Source: a virus
DNA length: 64,000 bases
Direction: 5' to 3' (one strand)
IMG/VR virus record: IMGVR_UViG_3300034104_005052
Coordinates: 1 to 64,000 of that record
This document shows positions 26,531 through 34,200 of this stretch, piece by piece (the first letter of the stretch is position 1; each line of letters opens with the position of its first letter). Below the pieces are notes generated by a model. It made no database searches, was not told where the DNA came from, and saw only the letters and a program-made list of their open reading frames with translations. Both the position numbers and the translations under genes were made by a program.

Positions 26531-27100
26531 ATGAGAGTTTATGGAATAGATTATTCTATGACTTCTCCAGCCATTTGTTTATTTGATGGTGAGGAGTGGT
26601 CTGTAAGATACTTGACTTCAACTTCACGACATGTGAAAGAATATCAATTTCAAACTTTAATGGGTAAGATTAGTATAGTTGGAGACCCACACAAGGAATT
26701 GTGGAAAACTCAAGAGCATAGATTTCATGATATTTCAGAATGGGCGATGGCTTGTATTGATGATGTTCATGCTAAAATCGTGATAGAAGATTATGCCATG
26801 GGGTCTAAAGGTAAAGTTTTCCACATAGCAGAAAACTGCGGCTTGTTGAAACACAAACTGTGGAGTGAGGGTTTCAAGTTTGAGACAATCGCACCAACAT
26901 CTTTAAAGAAATTCGCTACAGGTAAAGGCAATTCTAATAAAGACATCATGCATGCTCACTTTATTAAAGACACAGGGGTCGATCTCATGAAAGAGATGAC
27001 CCCTAATGCCAAGGACTGCATCAGTCCAGTTTCAGATGTGGTTGACTCGTTTTACTTAGCCAAATGGGCTAATCATACGGCCAAAGATCTCGTTGTGTAG
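26531..27100 (+). CDS. RuvC-like Holliday junction resolvase
   Basis: The 189-residue product has the RNase H-fold resolvase pattern: VYGIDYS at the start (first Asp), VIEDYAMG in the middle (Glu), and SPVSDVVDSFYLAKW near the end (Asp pair). Such RuvC-like enzymes occur in marine T4-like phages and would cut branched recombination intermediates before packaging. Start choice: an in-frame ATG at 26513 adds six residues but overlaps the opposite-strand -35 box; the ATG at 26531 gives the usual M-x-V-x-G-I-D beginning. No good Shine-Dalgarno sequence precedes either. It lies divergent from uvsY and converges with the next gene, overlapping it by 28 nt. Confidence 0.8.
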   Translation: MRVYGIDYSMTSPAICLFDGEEWSVRYLTSTSRHVKEYQFQTLMGKISIVGDPHKELWKTQEHRFHDISEWAMACIDDVHAKIVIEDYAMGSKGKVFHIAENCGLLKHKLWSEGFKFETIAPTSLKKFATGKGNSNKDIMHAHFIKDTGVDLMKEMTPNAKDCISPVSDVVDSFYLAKWANHTAKDLVV

Positions 27101-27510
27101 ATTTTAGGGAAAGCCTTTTCAACCATTTCCTTATCGATTCCGTATGAATACTTGAAAGATCCCTCAAACATAGACTTGAGCATTTCCGTTTCCTTTTTGG
27201 AAATGGATTCAAGAATCTGAATCAGGATTTCATCCTTTCGTTTAGCGGAAAGGTTGTATTCTTCTTTGAAAATGTAAAGTCTTCGAACTTCAGCCCAAAG
27301 CGAAGATGGTGCTAATCCATCAGGACTGCCGTCTTCGGTGAAATCCGGTAGGGTCTTTCTATACCAAGAAGTTCCATCGAATGCATATTTCAACAGTTCT
27401 CGCATGGCTATTGTGTTATTTGCTTGAAGACCACGAACAATATCTTGCGGTCCTTTGGCCTTGTTCTTAATATCAATTAGAATTTCTGCAATAGTTAAAT
27501 TCGCTGACAT
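27073..27510 (-). CDS. DUF6433-like protein, resembling the T4-type DNA ligase N-terminal domain
   Basis: The 145-residue helical product resembles a family of short T4-like phage proteins similar to the N-terminal region of phage T4-type DNA ligases: an opening helix with ILIDIKNKAKG, a block LKYAFDGTSWYRKTLPDF, and a second helical half. It has no nucleotide-binding lysine motif, so it is not a ligase itself. Assignment is from memory of the family and moderate. It lies 2 nt after rnh on the same strand. Its 3' end overlaps the convergent RuvC-like gene by 28 nt. Confidence 0.5.
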   Translation of the reverse strand: MSANLTIAEILIDIKNKAKGPQDIVRGLQANNTIAMRELLKYAFDGTSWYRKTLPDFTEDGSPDGLAPSSLWAEVRRLYIFKEEYNLSAKRKDEILIQILESISKKETEMLKSMFEGSFKYSYGIDKEMVEKAFPKIYTTRSLAV

Positions 27511-27512
27511 GT

Positions 27513-28352
27513 TTAAAACTCCTGTAAGTGTTCAATAAGCAAACGCATATTGTTTTCTATCATATATGGTAATATCTTTGATCGATTGCCTTCAGAAGGG
27601 ACTTCGAATTCACGCATAATTGCGGTTTCAATTCTATCCGGAATTCGTGAAAAATCGATCATGGTCTTGTTGCGTTCGTAGTTTCGAAGCATTTCATCTG
27701 TGCAGAATGTATTTAGCGGAACCTGAATCCATTCAACAAGTTTCTTCTCGTAAATGGGTTTTTGTCGTTTACTTTCGACAAAAACAGAATCGTCCGATAG
27801 GAAATTGGGAACTCCATCGCCACTATCTCCCTTCATGATATGGCGTATAAGTTCCTCTCTAGGATTTTCGCAGACGATAAATTCTTTCGTCCGAGGACAC
27901 CATTGCTTCACATTCGGCAGGCTCTGTAGTTGGAAGAAGTCGTGGTCTGACGATACAATCAGATGCTTCCCTTCAAGATTCTTTGAAAGGACTGCAATGA
28001 TGTCATCACCTTCACACGAATCAACTTCCATCAGTTTATAGGGGAAGACATCCTTCAACTCTTTTTTGATCTGACGCAGAATGTCCCATAACTGATCCCA
28101 GTTAATATCGGACTCTTCCCTAACCTTTTTTCGATTGGCCTTGTATTGTGGAAAGATATCCTTGCGCCACGCCCGTACACGGGAGTCATAACACAAAACT
28201 GGTTCGCCGTATTCACTTGAGAACTTGAGTCTGATAAGTCTAACGCTATTCACTACCATATGACGAATGAGACCAATATCCATATTGGGCTTGCCCTTAG
28301 ACTCAGCCATCAAGTTGGCAATAGTGATTTGATTCATGTCCAAAAGGATCAT
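27513..28352 (-). CDS. rnh: RNase H / 5'-3' flap exonuclease (T4 Rnh-like)
   Basis: The product (279 aa from ATG 28352) matches T4 RNase H (305 aa), the FEN-1-like 5' nuclease that removes RNA primers from Okazaki fragments. Acidic metal-binding blocks are ILLDMNQ, CYDSRVRAWRKD with downstream EESDINWD, VDSCEGDDIIAVL, SSDHDFFQL, and the H3TH-region KGDSGDGVPNF. An apparent upstream TTG start at 28388 is rejected because that TTG is the first three bases of a perfect -35 box. The ATG is 7 nt after the -10 element, so the transcript should be leaderless. Confidence 0.88.
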   Translation of the reverse strand: MILLDMNQITIANLMAESKGKPNMDIGLIRHMVVNSVRLIRLKFSSEYGEPVLCYDSRVRAWRKDIFPQYKANRKKVREESDINWDQLWDILRQIKKELKDVFPYKLMEVDSCEGDDIIAVLSKNLEGKHLIVSSDHDFFQLQSLPNVKQWCPRTKEFIVCENPREELIRHIMKGDSGDGVPNFLSDDSVFVESKRQKPIYEKKLVEWIQVPLNTFCTDEMLRNYERNKTMIDFSRIPDRIETAIMREFEVPSEGNRSKILPYMIENNMRLLIEHLQEF

Positions 28353-28359
28353 ACCGAAC

Positions 28360-28388
28360 AGTATACAGTCAAAAACTTTAGTTGTCAA
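28360..28388 (-). promoter_or_regulatory. Sigma70 consensus early promoter for rnh
   Basis: On the - strand: TTGACA (28388-28383), 17 nt spacer, TATACT (28365-28360), then 7 nt to the ATG. Nearly perfect sigma70 consensus. It is back to back with the + strand promoter. Confidence 0.8.
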
Positions 28389-28391
28389 GAC

Positions 28392-28420
28392 TTGACAACG
28401 ATTAAATATGGCTGTATATT
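28392..28420 (+). promoter_or_regulatory. Sigma70 consensus early promoter for the 28.5-30 kb block
   Basis: TTGACA (28392-28397), 17 nt spacer, TATATT (28415-28420). Its -35 box is only 3 nt from the -35 box of the divergent rnh promoter. It leads into a leader of about 60 nt before the ATG at 28485. Confidence 0.8.
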
Positions 28421-28427
28421 ATGCGAA

Positions 28428-28449
28428 AGCCCAATTTGGATGTTGGGCT
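28428..28449 (+). other. Leader hairpin
   Basis: AGCCCAA (28428-28434) can pair with TTGGGCT (28443-28449) across an 8 nt loop. It would form at the very 5' end of the transcript from the promoter at 28392-28420 and could protect the mRNA. No T-tract follows, so it is not a terminator. Confidence 0.5.
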
Positions 28450-28484
28450 ATCGTAAATTTGCAAGATAGAAAATAGGATAGAAA

Positions 28485-28715
28485 ATGTCTAAGAATCATC
28501 AGGGCGTTAGTGTTCAGAAGGTTTATGTTCATTCACTGGATAAGGTTGCGACTGTTCGCAAGGTGGAAGAGGATCCTGTTTGGGGAACACAGTATTTCGT
28601 TAGTACTTACTCCCGAGAATGGGGACCGGAATTCTTTTGGGTGAAGAGTAGTGATGCACAGCCTATGGCAACCCTTAAGGGAAGTTCGTCAAATTCTGAT
28701 TCAGATGTTGACTAA
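28485..28715 (+). CDS. Small hypothetical early protein
   Basis: The 76-residue product is not recognised. Its middle has alternating beta-strand-like segments (KVYVHSLDKVATVRKV, QYFVSTYS, EFFWVKSSD) and the tail is Ser/Asp-rich (SSSNSDSDVD). It is the first gene after a strong sigma70-like promoter, with an AGGAT ribosome site, so early expression is likely. Its stop overlaps the CTAAATA motif before the FmdB-like gene. Confidence 0.55.
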   Translation: MSKNHQGVSVQKVYVHSLDKVATVRKVEEDPVWGTQYFVSTYSREWGPEFFWVKSSDAQPMATLKGSSSNSDSDVD

Positions 28716-28718
28716 ATA
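28712..28718 (+). promoter_or_regulatory. Putative late promoter motif CTAAATA
   Basis: CTAAATA overlaps the stop of the preceding gene and ends 11 nt before the ATG at 28730. It could add late transcription of the block that ends in gp33 and gp32. Confidence 0.4.
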
Positions 28719-28729
28719 CAAGTAGTACT

Positions 28730-28987
28730 ATGCCATTCTATGACTACATTTGTAGGGCTTGCAACCATGAATTCGAAGAGATGCTTCGTATTGATGATCG
28801 CAAGAAGCCAACCAAAAAGCCTTGTGAAAAATGTGGTCAAAAGAAGGTAGAACAGATAATTAAAGAGGCTCCATCTGCTTGCGACCCTATTCGGGTTGGC
28901 AGCGTAGGCAAGGTGGATAATGGCTTCAGAGAAGTACTATCTAAAATAAAGAAAGCGCATCCACGCCACAAAATGCGTGATTACTAG
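28730..28987 (+). CDS. FmdB-type zinc ribbon protein
   Basis: The 85-residue product begins MPFYDYICRACNHEFE, the hallmark of the FmdB / CxxC-CxxC zinc ribbon family. The zinc knuckles are Cys8-x2-Cys11 and Cys32-x2-Cys35 (CEKCG). The C-terminal half is basic and ends with SKIKKAHPRHKMRD, replacing the usual serine-rich tail. The family's role is unsettled; nucleic acid binding is plausible. It lies 3 nt before the exonuclease gene. Confidence 0.75.
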   Translation: MPFYDYICRACNHEFEEMLRIDDRKKPTKKPCEKCGQKKVEQIIKEAPSACDPIRVGSVGKVDNGFREVLSKIKKAHPRHKMRDY

Positions 28988-28989
28988 TA

Positions 28990-29673
28990 ATGAAGTTGAA
29001 TTCAGTCGAATTAGAGGGTAAGGGTAGATACTATCAATCCCCAACAACACTTCGTTGGTATCCATCGGTTACCACAGTTGTCAACCATGAAATGGAAGAT
29101 TTTTGGCGTGAGTGGAGGAAAAATCCACAAAATCTTGCCAATTCGAAAAAGGCATTAGCGAGAGGTAATCGTCTACATCAAGTGATGGAAGATTATCTTG
29201 GTGAAAATAAAACAATACCAACTGATCCATTCGATAGGATGAAGTTTGATCTGCTGAAGCCTTGTTTGGACAAAATAGGCAAGATTCGTGCAATTGAAAC
29301 TTCAATGTGGTCAGATAAAATTTTACTTGCGGGAAGAGTAGACTGTATTGCTGAATACGATGGCAAGTTGGCTGTAGTAGATTTTAAAACCGCAGGCAAA
29401 GACAAGAGTAAAGATCAGATTCTCAATTATTTTCATCAGACAACTGCATATGCATACATGTGGAATCAAAACTACGATCAAGATGATTTGATTGAGAGAG
29501 TTGTCATTTTGATCGTTACGGACGATGGTACAATACAAGAATTCGTTGAGGATCCATCTGACTATAAAAAGTCAATGTTCGATGTTATAAAGACTTACTG
29601 GGATAAATATTCATTCAGAGAAGTACAGGAGATAGCAAATGAAATTCATCAAGCGACTATTCAGTTCGGGTGA
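28990..29673 (+). CDS. PD-(D/E)XK exonuclease
   Basis: The 227-residue product has the nuclease core Glu103 ... Asp118 (GRVDCIAEY) ... Asp131-x-Lys133 (VVDFKTAG), plus a downstream Gln/Tyr helix (HQTTAYAYMW). This is the pattern of Cas4/RecB-like and MGME1-like exonucleases; in marine T4-like phages such a gene sits beside gp33 and gp32, as here. It may degrade host DNA or process phage DNA ends. Its 3' end overlaps the next gene by 35 nt in another frame. Confidence 0.75.
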   Translation: MKLNSVELEGKGRYYQSPTTLRWYPSVTTVVNHEMEDFWREWRKNPQNLANSKKALARGNRLHQVMEDYLGENKTIPTDPFDRMKFDLLKPCLDKIGKIRAIETSMWSDKILLAGRVDCIAEYDGKLAVVDFKTAGKDKSKDQILNYFHQTTAYAYMWNQNYDQDDLIERVVILIVTDDGTIQEFVEDPSDYKKSMFDVIKTYWDKYSFREVQEIANEIHQATIQFG

Positions 29674-29851
29674 AGTGTTGCCGCCAGCAAAAATTGAAAA
29701 GTATCATTGTGTTCGTTTCATGACCGAAAAGGGTGAACAACTTGGTCTTTTACTGACACATGAAGAGTTCGAAAGAGCAGTTTTTAGATGGGTTCAGACT
29801 ATAGAGTCTATGCCCATACAAGAAGATCCTGAACAGGAAGGGATGATTTAA
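29639..29851 (+). CDS. Small conserved-type hypothetical protein before gp33
   Basis: The 70-residue product starts MKFIKRLFSS and contains a short beta core (YHCVRFMTEKGEQLGLLLTHEEFERAVFRW). I recall proteins of this shape next to gp33/gp32 in marine T4-like phages, with no known function. It overlaps the exonuclease gene by 35 nt and its stop overlaps the gp33 start (TAATG). A Shine-Dalgarno sequence (AGGAGA) precedes its ATG. Confidence 0.6.
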   Translation: MKFIKRLFSSGEVLPPAKIEKYHCVRFMTEKGEQLGLLLTHEEFERAVFRWVQTIESMPIQEDPEQEGMI

Positions 29852-30090
29852 TGGGATCAATTATGAATATAGATCACGACTTCTCAAAAGAAGTCGAAGA
29901 ACTTACCCGAACAAGAAATAACGGTAAATACATGGAATCAATCATTGATTTGTGTGAAAAATATGGTATTGAGCCTGAGTCGGCTGCAAAGTTGCTCTCA
30001 AAACCTATCCGTGAAAAACTCAAGAGTGAATTTGAATCGTTGAATATGGTTCGTGGAAAAAGAAAAACCACGAAGTTACCTCTTGACTAA
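29851..30090 (+). CDS. 33: Late transcription coactivator-type protein gp33
   Basis: The 79-residue product resembles gp33, the T4 protein that binds the RNA polymerase flap and couples gp55-directed late transcription to the sliding clamp. The similar core is NGKYMESIIDLCEKYGIEPESAAKLLSKPIREKLKSE in its ordering of helices (quoted from residues about 24-58 in pieces: YMESIIDLCEKYGI, AAKLLSKPIREKL). It is shorter than T4 gp33 (112 aa), as in cyanophages; a hydrophobic clamp-binding C-terminus is not obvious, the end being KTTKLPLD. Position directly before gp32 supports the call. Confidence 0.65.
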   Translation: MGSIMNIDHDFSKEVEELTRTRNNGKYMESIIDLCEKYGIEPESAAKLLSKPIREKLKSEFESLNMVRGKRKTTKLPLD

Positions 30091-30110
30091 TGTGATATCT
30101 TAGTTACAAT
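30083..30110 (+). promoter_or_regulatory. Sigma70-like promoter for gp32
   Basis: TTGACT (30083-30088), 16 nt spacer, TACAAT (30105-30110). It lies inside the end of the gp33 gene and just after it, 38 nt before the gp32 ATG, with AAGGAG in between. Confidence 0.6.
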
Positions 30111-30148
30111 TCAAACACATCGCTACACTTAAAATACAAGGAGATACA

Positions 30149-31072
30149 ATGTCATTCGCTAATTTGAAGAAAAATGCTCAAACCGGTATTGATAAACTAC
30201 AGAAGGAAATGGAAAAGCAGGGCGGCAAGGAAGGTGGCTATCAAAAGGATGATCGCTTCTGGTCGCTTGAGCGAGACAAGAGTGGAAATGGTATGGCTGT
30301 GATTCGTTTTCTTCCGGCAGCCGATGGTGAAGAGATTCCCATGATTCGGGTTTTTAGTCACGGATTCCAAGGCAAGGGTGGATGGTTCATCGAAAACTGT
30401 CCAACGACACTTGGCCGCAAATGTCCTGTTTGCGAGGCAAACAATGAACTTTGGAACAGCGGCATCGAATCCAACAAGAAGATTGCCCGTGATCGTAAAC
30501 GCAAGTTATCTTATATCAGCAACATTCTTGTGGTTTCCGATCCCGCAAATCGTGACAACGAGGGAAAGGTCTTTCTTTTTAAGTATGGTAAGAAGATCTT
30601 TGATAAGTTGCAGGAAGCCATGAATCCTTCCGATCCCGATGAGCCTAAGTTTAATCCTTTTGATTTTTGGAAGGGAGCCAACTTTAAGTTGAAAGCACAT
30701 ATGGATTCAGGGTATGTTTCCTATGAAAAGAGCGGCTTCTCTGCTCCTGCGCCACTCTTTGAGGGTGATGATTCTAAGTTGGAAGCATTGTGGAAGAAGG
30801 AATATGCTCTTAAGGAGTTTGTTGCGGAAGATCAGTTCAAATCTTATGAAGATCTTTCGGCAAGATTCACACAGGTTTCGAAGGCATCTTCTGCCGCATC
30901 TGTAAAGGCAGAAGATTCCGAGCCAGAGGACTTCCGTACTAAGATGGGGAAGGCTAATCAGATTGCCGAATCGTCTTCCAAGAAGACTACTGCAAAGAAG
31001 AGTGTTGTTGATGACGATGATGAATCTGAGGCACTTTCGTACTTCCGTAAGTTAGCGGAAGATGATGAGTGA
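30149..31072 (+). CDS. 32: Single-stranded DNA-binding protein gp32
   Basis: The 307-residue product matches T4 gp32 (301 aa). The N-terminal basic segment (residues 1-20) is the self-association arm. The core contains the zinc site His71 (FSHGF), Cys84, Cys92 and Cys95 (CPTTLGRKCPVC), comparable with His64, Cys77, Cys87 and Cys90 of T4. The C-terminal region is flexible and ends strongly acidic (VVDDDDESEA, AEDDE), the usual site for contacts with other replication proteins. A strong Shine-Dalgarno sequence and its own promoter and terminator point to high, independent expression. Confidence 0.95.
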   Translation: MSFANLKKNAQTGIDKLQKEMEKQGGKEGGYQKDDRFWSLERDKSGNGMAVIRFLPAADGEEIPMIRVFSHGFQGKGGWFIENCPTTLGRKCPVCEANNELWNSGIESNKKIARDRKRKLSYISNILVVSDPANRDNEGKVFLFKYGKKIFDKLQEAMNPSDPDEPKFNPFDFWKGANFKLKAHMDSGYVSYEKSGFSAPAPLFEGDDSKLEALWKKEYALKEFVAEDQFKSYEDLSARFTQVSKASSAASVKAEDSEPEDFRTKMGKANQIAESSSKKTTAKKSVVDDDDESEALSYFRKLAEDDE

Positions 31073-31113
31073 TAAATACTCATAACCCCACTAAAGATAG
31101 CATCTTTGGTCCG

Positions 31114-31143
31114 ACAACCCCCGAAAGGGGGTTGTTTCTTTTT
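31114..31143 (+). terminator. Rho-independent terminator after gp32
   Basis: ACAACCCCC (31114-31122), GAAA tetraloop, GGGGGTTGT (31127-31135), then TTCTTTTTA. It ends the gp33-gp32 unit; on the other strand there is no T-tract. Confidence 0.9.
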
Positions 31144-31160
31144 ATATGATTCAATGAATA

Positions 31161-33998
31161 TCAGAACAATCCGTTTGGATGAGCCATTCCTGTCGATTGC
31201 CTGAAAGTGGGTTCCGTGTTTCTCGGTGGTTGTGGTGCAATTATATGCGGTCGTGATCCGCCTTTGTTATTAACACTACTTATGTTCATATTTGTTGTGG
31301 TTACATTTGTTTGGGTATTTTGACCGTTGCGTGTATTTGGTTTGAGTGCTTTTTGTTTTGTTTCATATTCATCTTTTAGTTTTTTCCCCATTGGACCCAA
31401 TGTATTTTCATCAAAAGAAAAATCACGAAGAAATGGTGTTTCTGTTGGAGTGAACAACTTAGGTCCAGATAATAGGGGTTGATTTGTTTTTATTGCTGTC
31501 TCGGGAGTCGCTGATTGAGAAGATCCTGTAAAAAACTCAAAAGTTGCTGTTGCAATTTTGACAGCAGGTATGTTTTTGATGCTGTTGGTGACCAATTCTT
31601 TAGACAGTTTGATCACATTTGTAATTGCATCAAAAAAAGATTTGACTTCCTTTTTTAATTTATTGTGTAATTTTGGAATTATTGATTTAACGGCATCAAA
31701 AATAGATTCAACATTTTCCGTAAAATCATCGACTAGTTTTGGAACTACCGACGATATCACTGCCCAAATTTTTTCTGACAGACTTACCAAACCCTTATAG
31801 ATTAATGTAATTGGATTATAGTTGAGTAAAAATGATTGAAGTTTTTCAATGCCCTCTATTATAAAGGTTTTCATGTTATCAATAATTTTTTTCGCTGCGG
31901 ATATTCCATATTTGATTCCCTGATATAACAGATTCGGAAGACTATATTTCCACAAAAGCATTAATGTTTCTTTAGCAGCATTTATAATTGAATTGAAGTT
32001 ATTGTAAATCCACATGACTCCTTGGACAAGCAATCCTATGGGGCTGTACTTGAAAATCAATTTAATCGCATTGTATGTGTGTTCTAATATTTTTTTGAAC
32101 GCCTTTGTTATGGAGTCAATTATGTTATTCATGAATTTATAGATTTTATCGAAACCTATTAATCCTAGAGTTAATCCATCTGTAATTCCGGCAAATATTC
32201 CGACAAGTAATCCTCGTATACCATCTTTTTTAAATCCTTTGAACGCACCTATGACAGCATCGATTAATGTCAACACTATCGTAAGTGGGAGGAATGCTCT
32301 ACCAATTAATGAAATGATTGGTCGAAGAACTCTGAGAAATCTGAATAGACCACTCATTATTCCATAACCAAGTCTGAATGAAGTCATAAAGATTTTGAAT
32401 ATTTCTATGACAGGAGCGAAAACAGATTTTAGTATCTTTATGAATCCTAATGCACCAAATTGTACATCTTTGATTATCGCAATAAAAGTAGTAAAAACAC
32501 CTATTGTTCTATTAATTACTGATACAAAGTATCTACCTATAGCAGTTCCATTTTTGATAAAGATGAAAAATGATTTCATCCCATTGATCATTTTGTTTAT
32601 CGCTGGAAATGTTTCTTTCAAATACAAGAAAAATCTTGATATGATTCCTCCTCCTTTGAAAGCAGATGTAATCATTCCGAATACTTCTGCTATTGCGGCA
32701 GATACCATTCCAACTATCAATCCCGTGGCAAATGTTATAATCGCAATGAGTTTAAACAACCAACCGCCTTCTCTCATAGTATCCCGTAAACCTATTATGT
32801 GAGCATCTATTATTTTTACATTTGCTTTGAGATCTTTATACCATTCGGGTAATTCCTTCATCTCTTTTTTGTCCTCGACTGCTTGCCTGTTCTGTCTTTC
32901 AACAGCGGCTATTTGAATCAAGGATGCCTGCTCAATATTCTTGAAAATACTTATTTGTTTGTTTAATTTTTGCGTTTCTTCTCGGAATTGTTTTTCTGCC
33001 AATCTTTCTGCACGAATCTCTGCGACTCTTTCATTAACACCTTGCTTTACAATTGTTTCATATATGGATTTTTGTATATTCTCTTTTTGGATTGAATCCC
33101 TCATCTCTGTGAGTTTTTCAATGATCTTATCTTGGGTTTTCTGTTCCTTAGCCCAATTTGCCTTGAAAGCCATGACAGCAGTTTCGTCTTTGAGATCTAC
33201 TCCTGATTCAATCATAGCATCACTAAGCATTTTTTGAACAACAGAAAGACTTTGTATGTTTGCTCCGGTTCTTTCAATTAGTCTATTAATAGTATCTTCG
33301 TTTGATGATCCTTTAATTTGTTCAAGTGCATTACGAACTTCTTGAGCAAGTTCTTTGGTTTCATTATTTTTTTGATTTTCTTCTTCGTCTTTTTGTTTCT
33401 GCTTTGCTTCAATTTTATTTCTGTCAGACAGTTCTTTTTCCGCTTTTAATTTTTCATCCTCTTCTTTTTTAGACTGCTTTAGAAATTCTTTCGACCAATT
33501 CTTAAATTCAACCAATATAGTTTTATCTTTGATTTTAGCATCTGATAGTGTGTCTGCGATTTGTTTTGTGAGATCTAAAGAGGCATCAAGTTCTTTTTTT
33601 ACTACATCTATCTGTGTTTTTGAATCAATAGCAATCATTTCAATTGCATCTGTGATTTGCCTTTGAGTTCCCGCTACATCGGTTTGAATTTCTCTTAACC
33701 TATTTGTAGACTCGGATCTTGATAGTTTGGCTTCTTCGTACTGCTTTATTGCTATAGCAAGAGCAGCAGTATCTCCCTTCAGTTCTGCCTCCAACTGTTT
33801 CTTCTTTGCATTCAATTCCTCACGCTGCGAGGATTCAATCTTCTCTGTGAGTTCTTTGATATATTTGGTCTGAAACTCTTGATTGTCCAATTGATTTCTC
33901 AATAGTTCAACCATTTCACGATTATATGAACCAGACCATTGGCTATCGCTTCCTGGTGCGGTTTGATTTTTGGGATTAGTTTCGCCTTCGTTTGCCAT
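31161..33998 (-). CDS. Tail tape measure protein (gp29-position)
   Basis: The 945-residue product has the typical plan of a tape measure protein. Residues about 20-420 are charged coiled coil (repeated KEL, EEK and AEK heptads). Hydrophobic, membrane-active segments follow at about 430-470 (IAIITFATGLIVGMVSAAIAEVF) and again at about 560-640. The remainder is helical with repeated aromatic/Lys helices, ending in a disordered Asn/Thr-rich tail. It lies directly downstream of the gp26-like gene and its frameshift partner, the position of tape measure genes after their chaperones. It is longer than T4 gp29 (590 aa), suggesting a longer tail. Confidence 0.7.
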   Translation of the reverse strand: MANEGETNPKNQTAPGSDSQWSGSYNREMVELLRNQLDNQEFQTKYIKELTEKIESSQREELNAKKKQLEAELKGDTAALAIAIKQYEEAKLSRSESTNRLREIQTDVAGTQRQITDAIEMIAIDSKTQIDVVKKELDASLDLTKQIADTLSDAKIKDKTILVEFKNWSKEFLKQSKKEEDEKLKAEKELSDRNKIEAKQKQKDEEENQKNNETKELAQEVRNALEQIKGSSNEDTINRLIERTGANIQSLSVVQKMLSDAMIESGVDLKDETAVMAFKANWAKEQKTQDKIIEKLTEMRDSIQKENIQKSIYETIVKQGVNERVAEIRAERLAEKQFREETQKLNKQISIFKNIEQASLIQIAAVERQNRQAVEDKKEMKELPEWYKDLKANVKIIDAHIIGLRDTMREGGWLFKLIAIITFATGLIVGMVSAAIAEVFGMITSAFKGGGIISRFFLYLKETFPAINKMINGMKSFFIFIKNGTAIGRYFVSVINRTIGVFTTFIAIIKDVQFGALGFIKILKSVFAPVIEIFKIFMTSFRLGYGIMSGLFRFLRVLRPIISLIGRAFLPLTIVLTLIDAVIGAFKGFKKDGIRGLLVGIFAGITDGLTLGLIGFDKIYKFMNNIIDSITKAFKKILEHTYNAIKLIFKYSPIGLLVQGVMWIYNNFNSIINAAKETLMLLWKYSLPNLLYQGIKYGISAAKKIIDNMKTFIIEGIEKLQSFLLNYNPITLIYKGLVSLSEKIWAVISSVVPKLVDDFTENVESIFDAVKSIIPKLHNKLKKEVKSFFDAITNVIKLSKELVTNSIKNIPAVKIATATFEFFTGSSQSATPETAIKTNQPLLSGPKLFTPTETPFLRDFSFDENTLGPMGKKLKDEYETKQKALKPNTRNGQNTQTNVTTTNMNISSVNNKGGSRPHIIAPQPPRNTEPTFRQSTGMAHPNGLF

Positions 33999-34015
33999 GG
34001 GGAGTCTACTTTAAG

Positions 34016-34177
34016 TTAAGATTCTTTCTGCTTTTCCATCATTTCTTTTTCTTCTTTAAGGTGATGAATTAACATTTCTATGTAAATTCGACGCTCCCAA
34101 GGAATCATTCCTTCTATTTCTGTTAGCGAATACTTGTGGTGTTGCATTAGAGAAAAGTTTGTTTCGTAATGATTCAT
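34016..34177 (-). CDS. gp51-like tail chaperone extension, probably made by -1 frameshift
   Basis: This 53-codon frame (MNHYETNFSLMQHHKYSLTE...) is open upstream of its first ATG right back to the slippery site at the end of the gp26-like gene. The block YSLTEIEGMIPWERRIYIEML is like short proteins found between gp26 and the tape measure in T4-like phages; the charged tail is KEEKEMMEKQ. No Shine-Dalgarno sequence precedes its ATG, so expression as a C-terminal extension of gp26 (predicted fusion of 298 aa) is more likely than independent translation. It mirrors the lambda G-T arrangement. The tape measure gene starts 17 nt later. Confidence 0.65.
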   Translation of the reverse strand: MNHYETNFSLMQHHKYSLTEIEGMIPWERRIYIEMLIHHLKEEKEMMEKQKES

Positions 34178-34200
34178 TAGACTATCATGGGAGGTCGCTA

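Noticed and set aside
27710-27716. CTAAATA on the - strand inside rnh
   Set aside because: No gene start follows it within a plausible distance.
28353-28388. TTG start giving rnh twelve extra residues
   Set aside because: The TTG is part of a perfect -35 box and the extra codons cover the spacer and -10 element; the ATG at 28352 matches the family start.
28260-28469. 69-codon + strand frame across the divergent promoters
   Set aside because: It overlaps rnh antisense and both promoters, and has no ribosome site or recognisable product.
31073-31081. GATAAATAC just after gp32 as a late promoter
   Set aside because: It points only into the terminator and no + strand gene follows.
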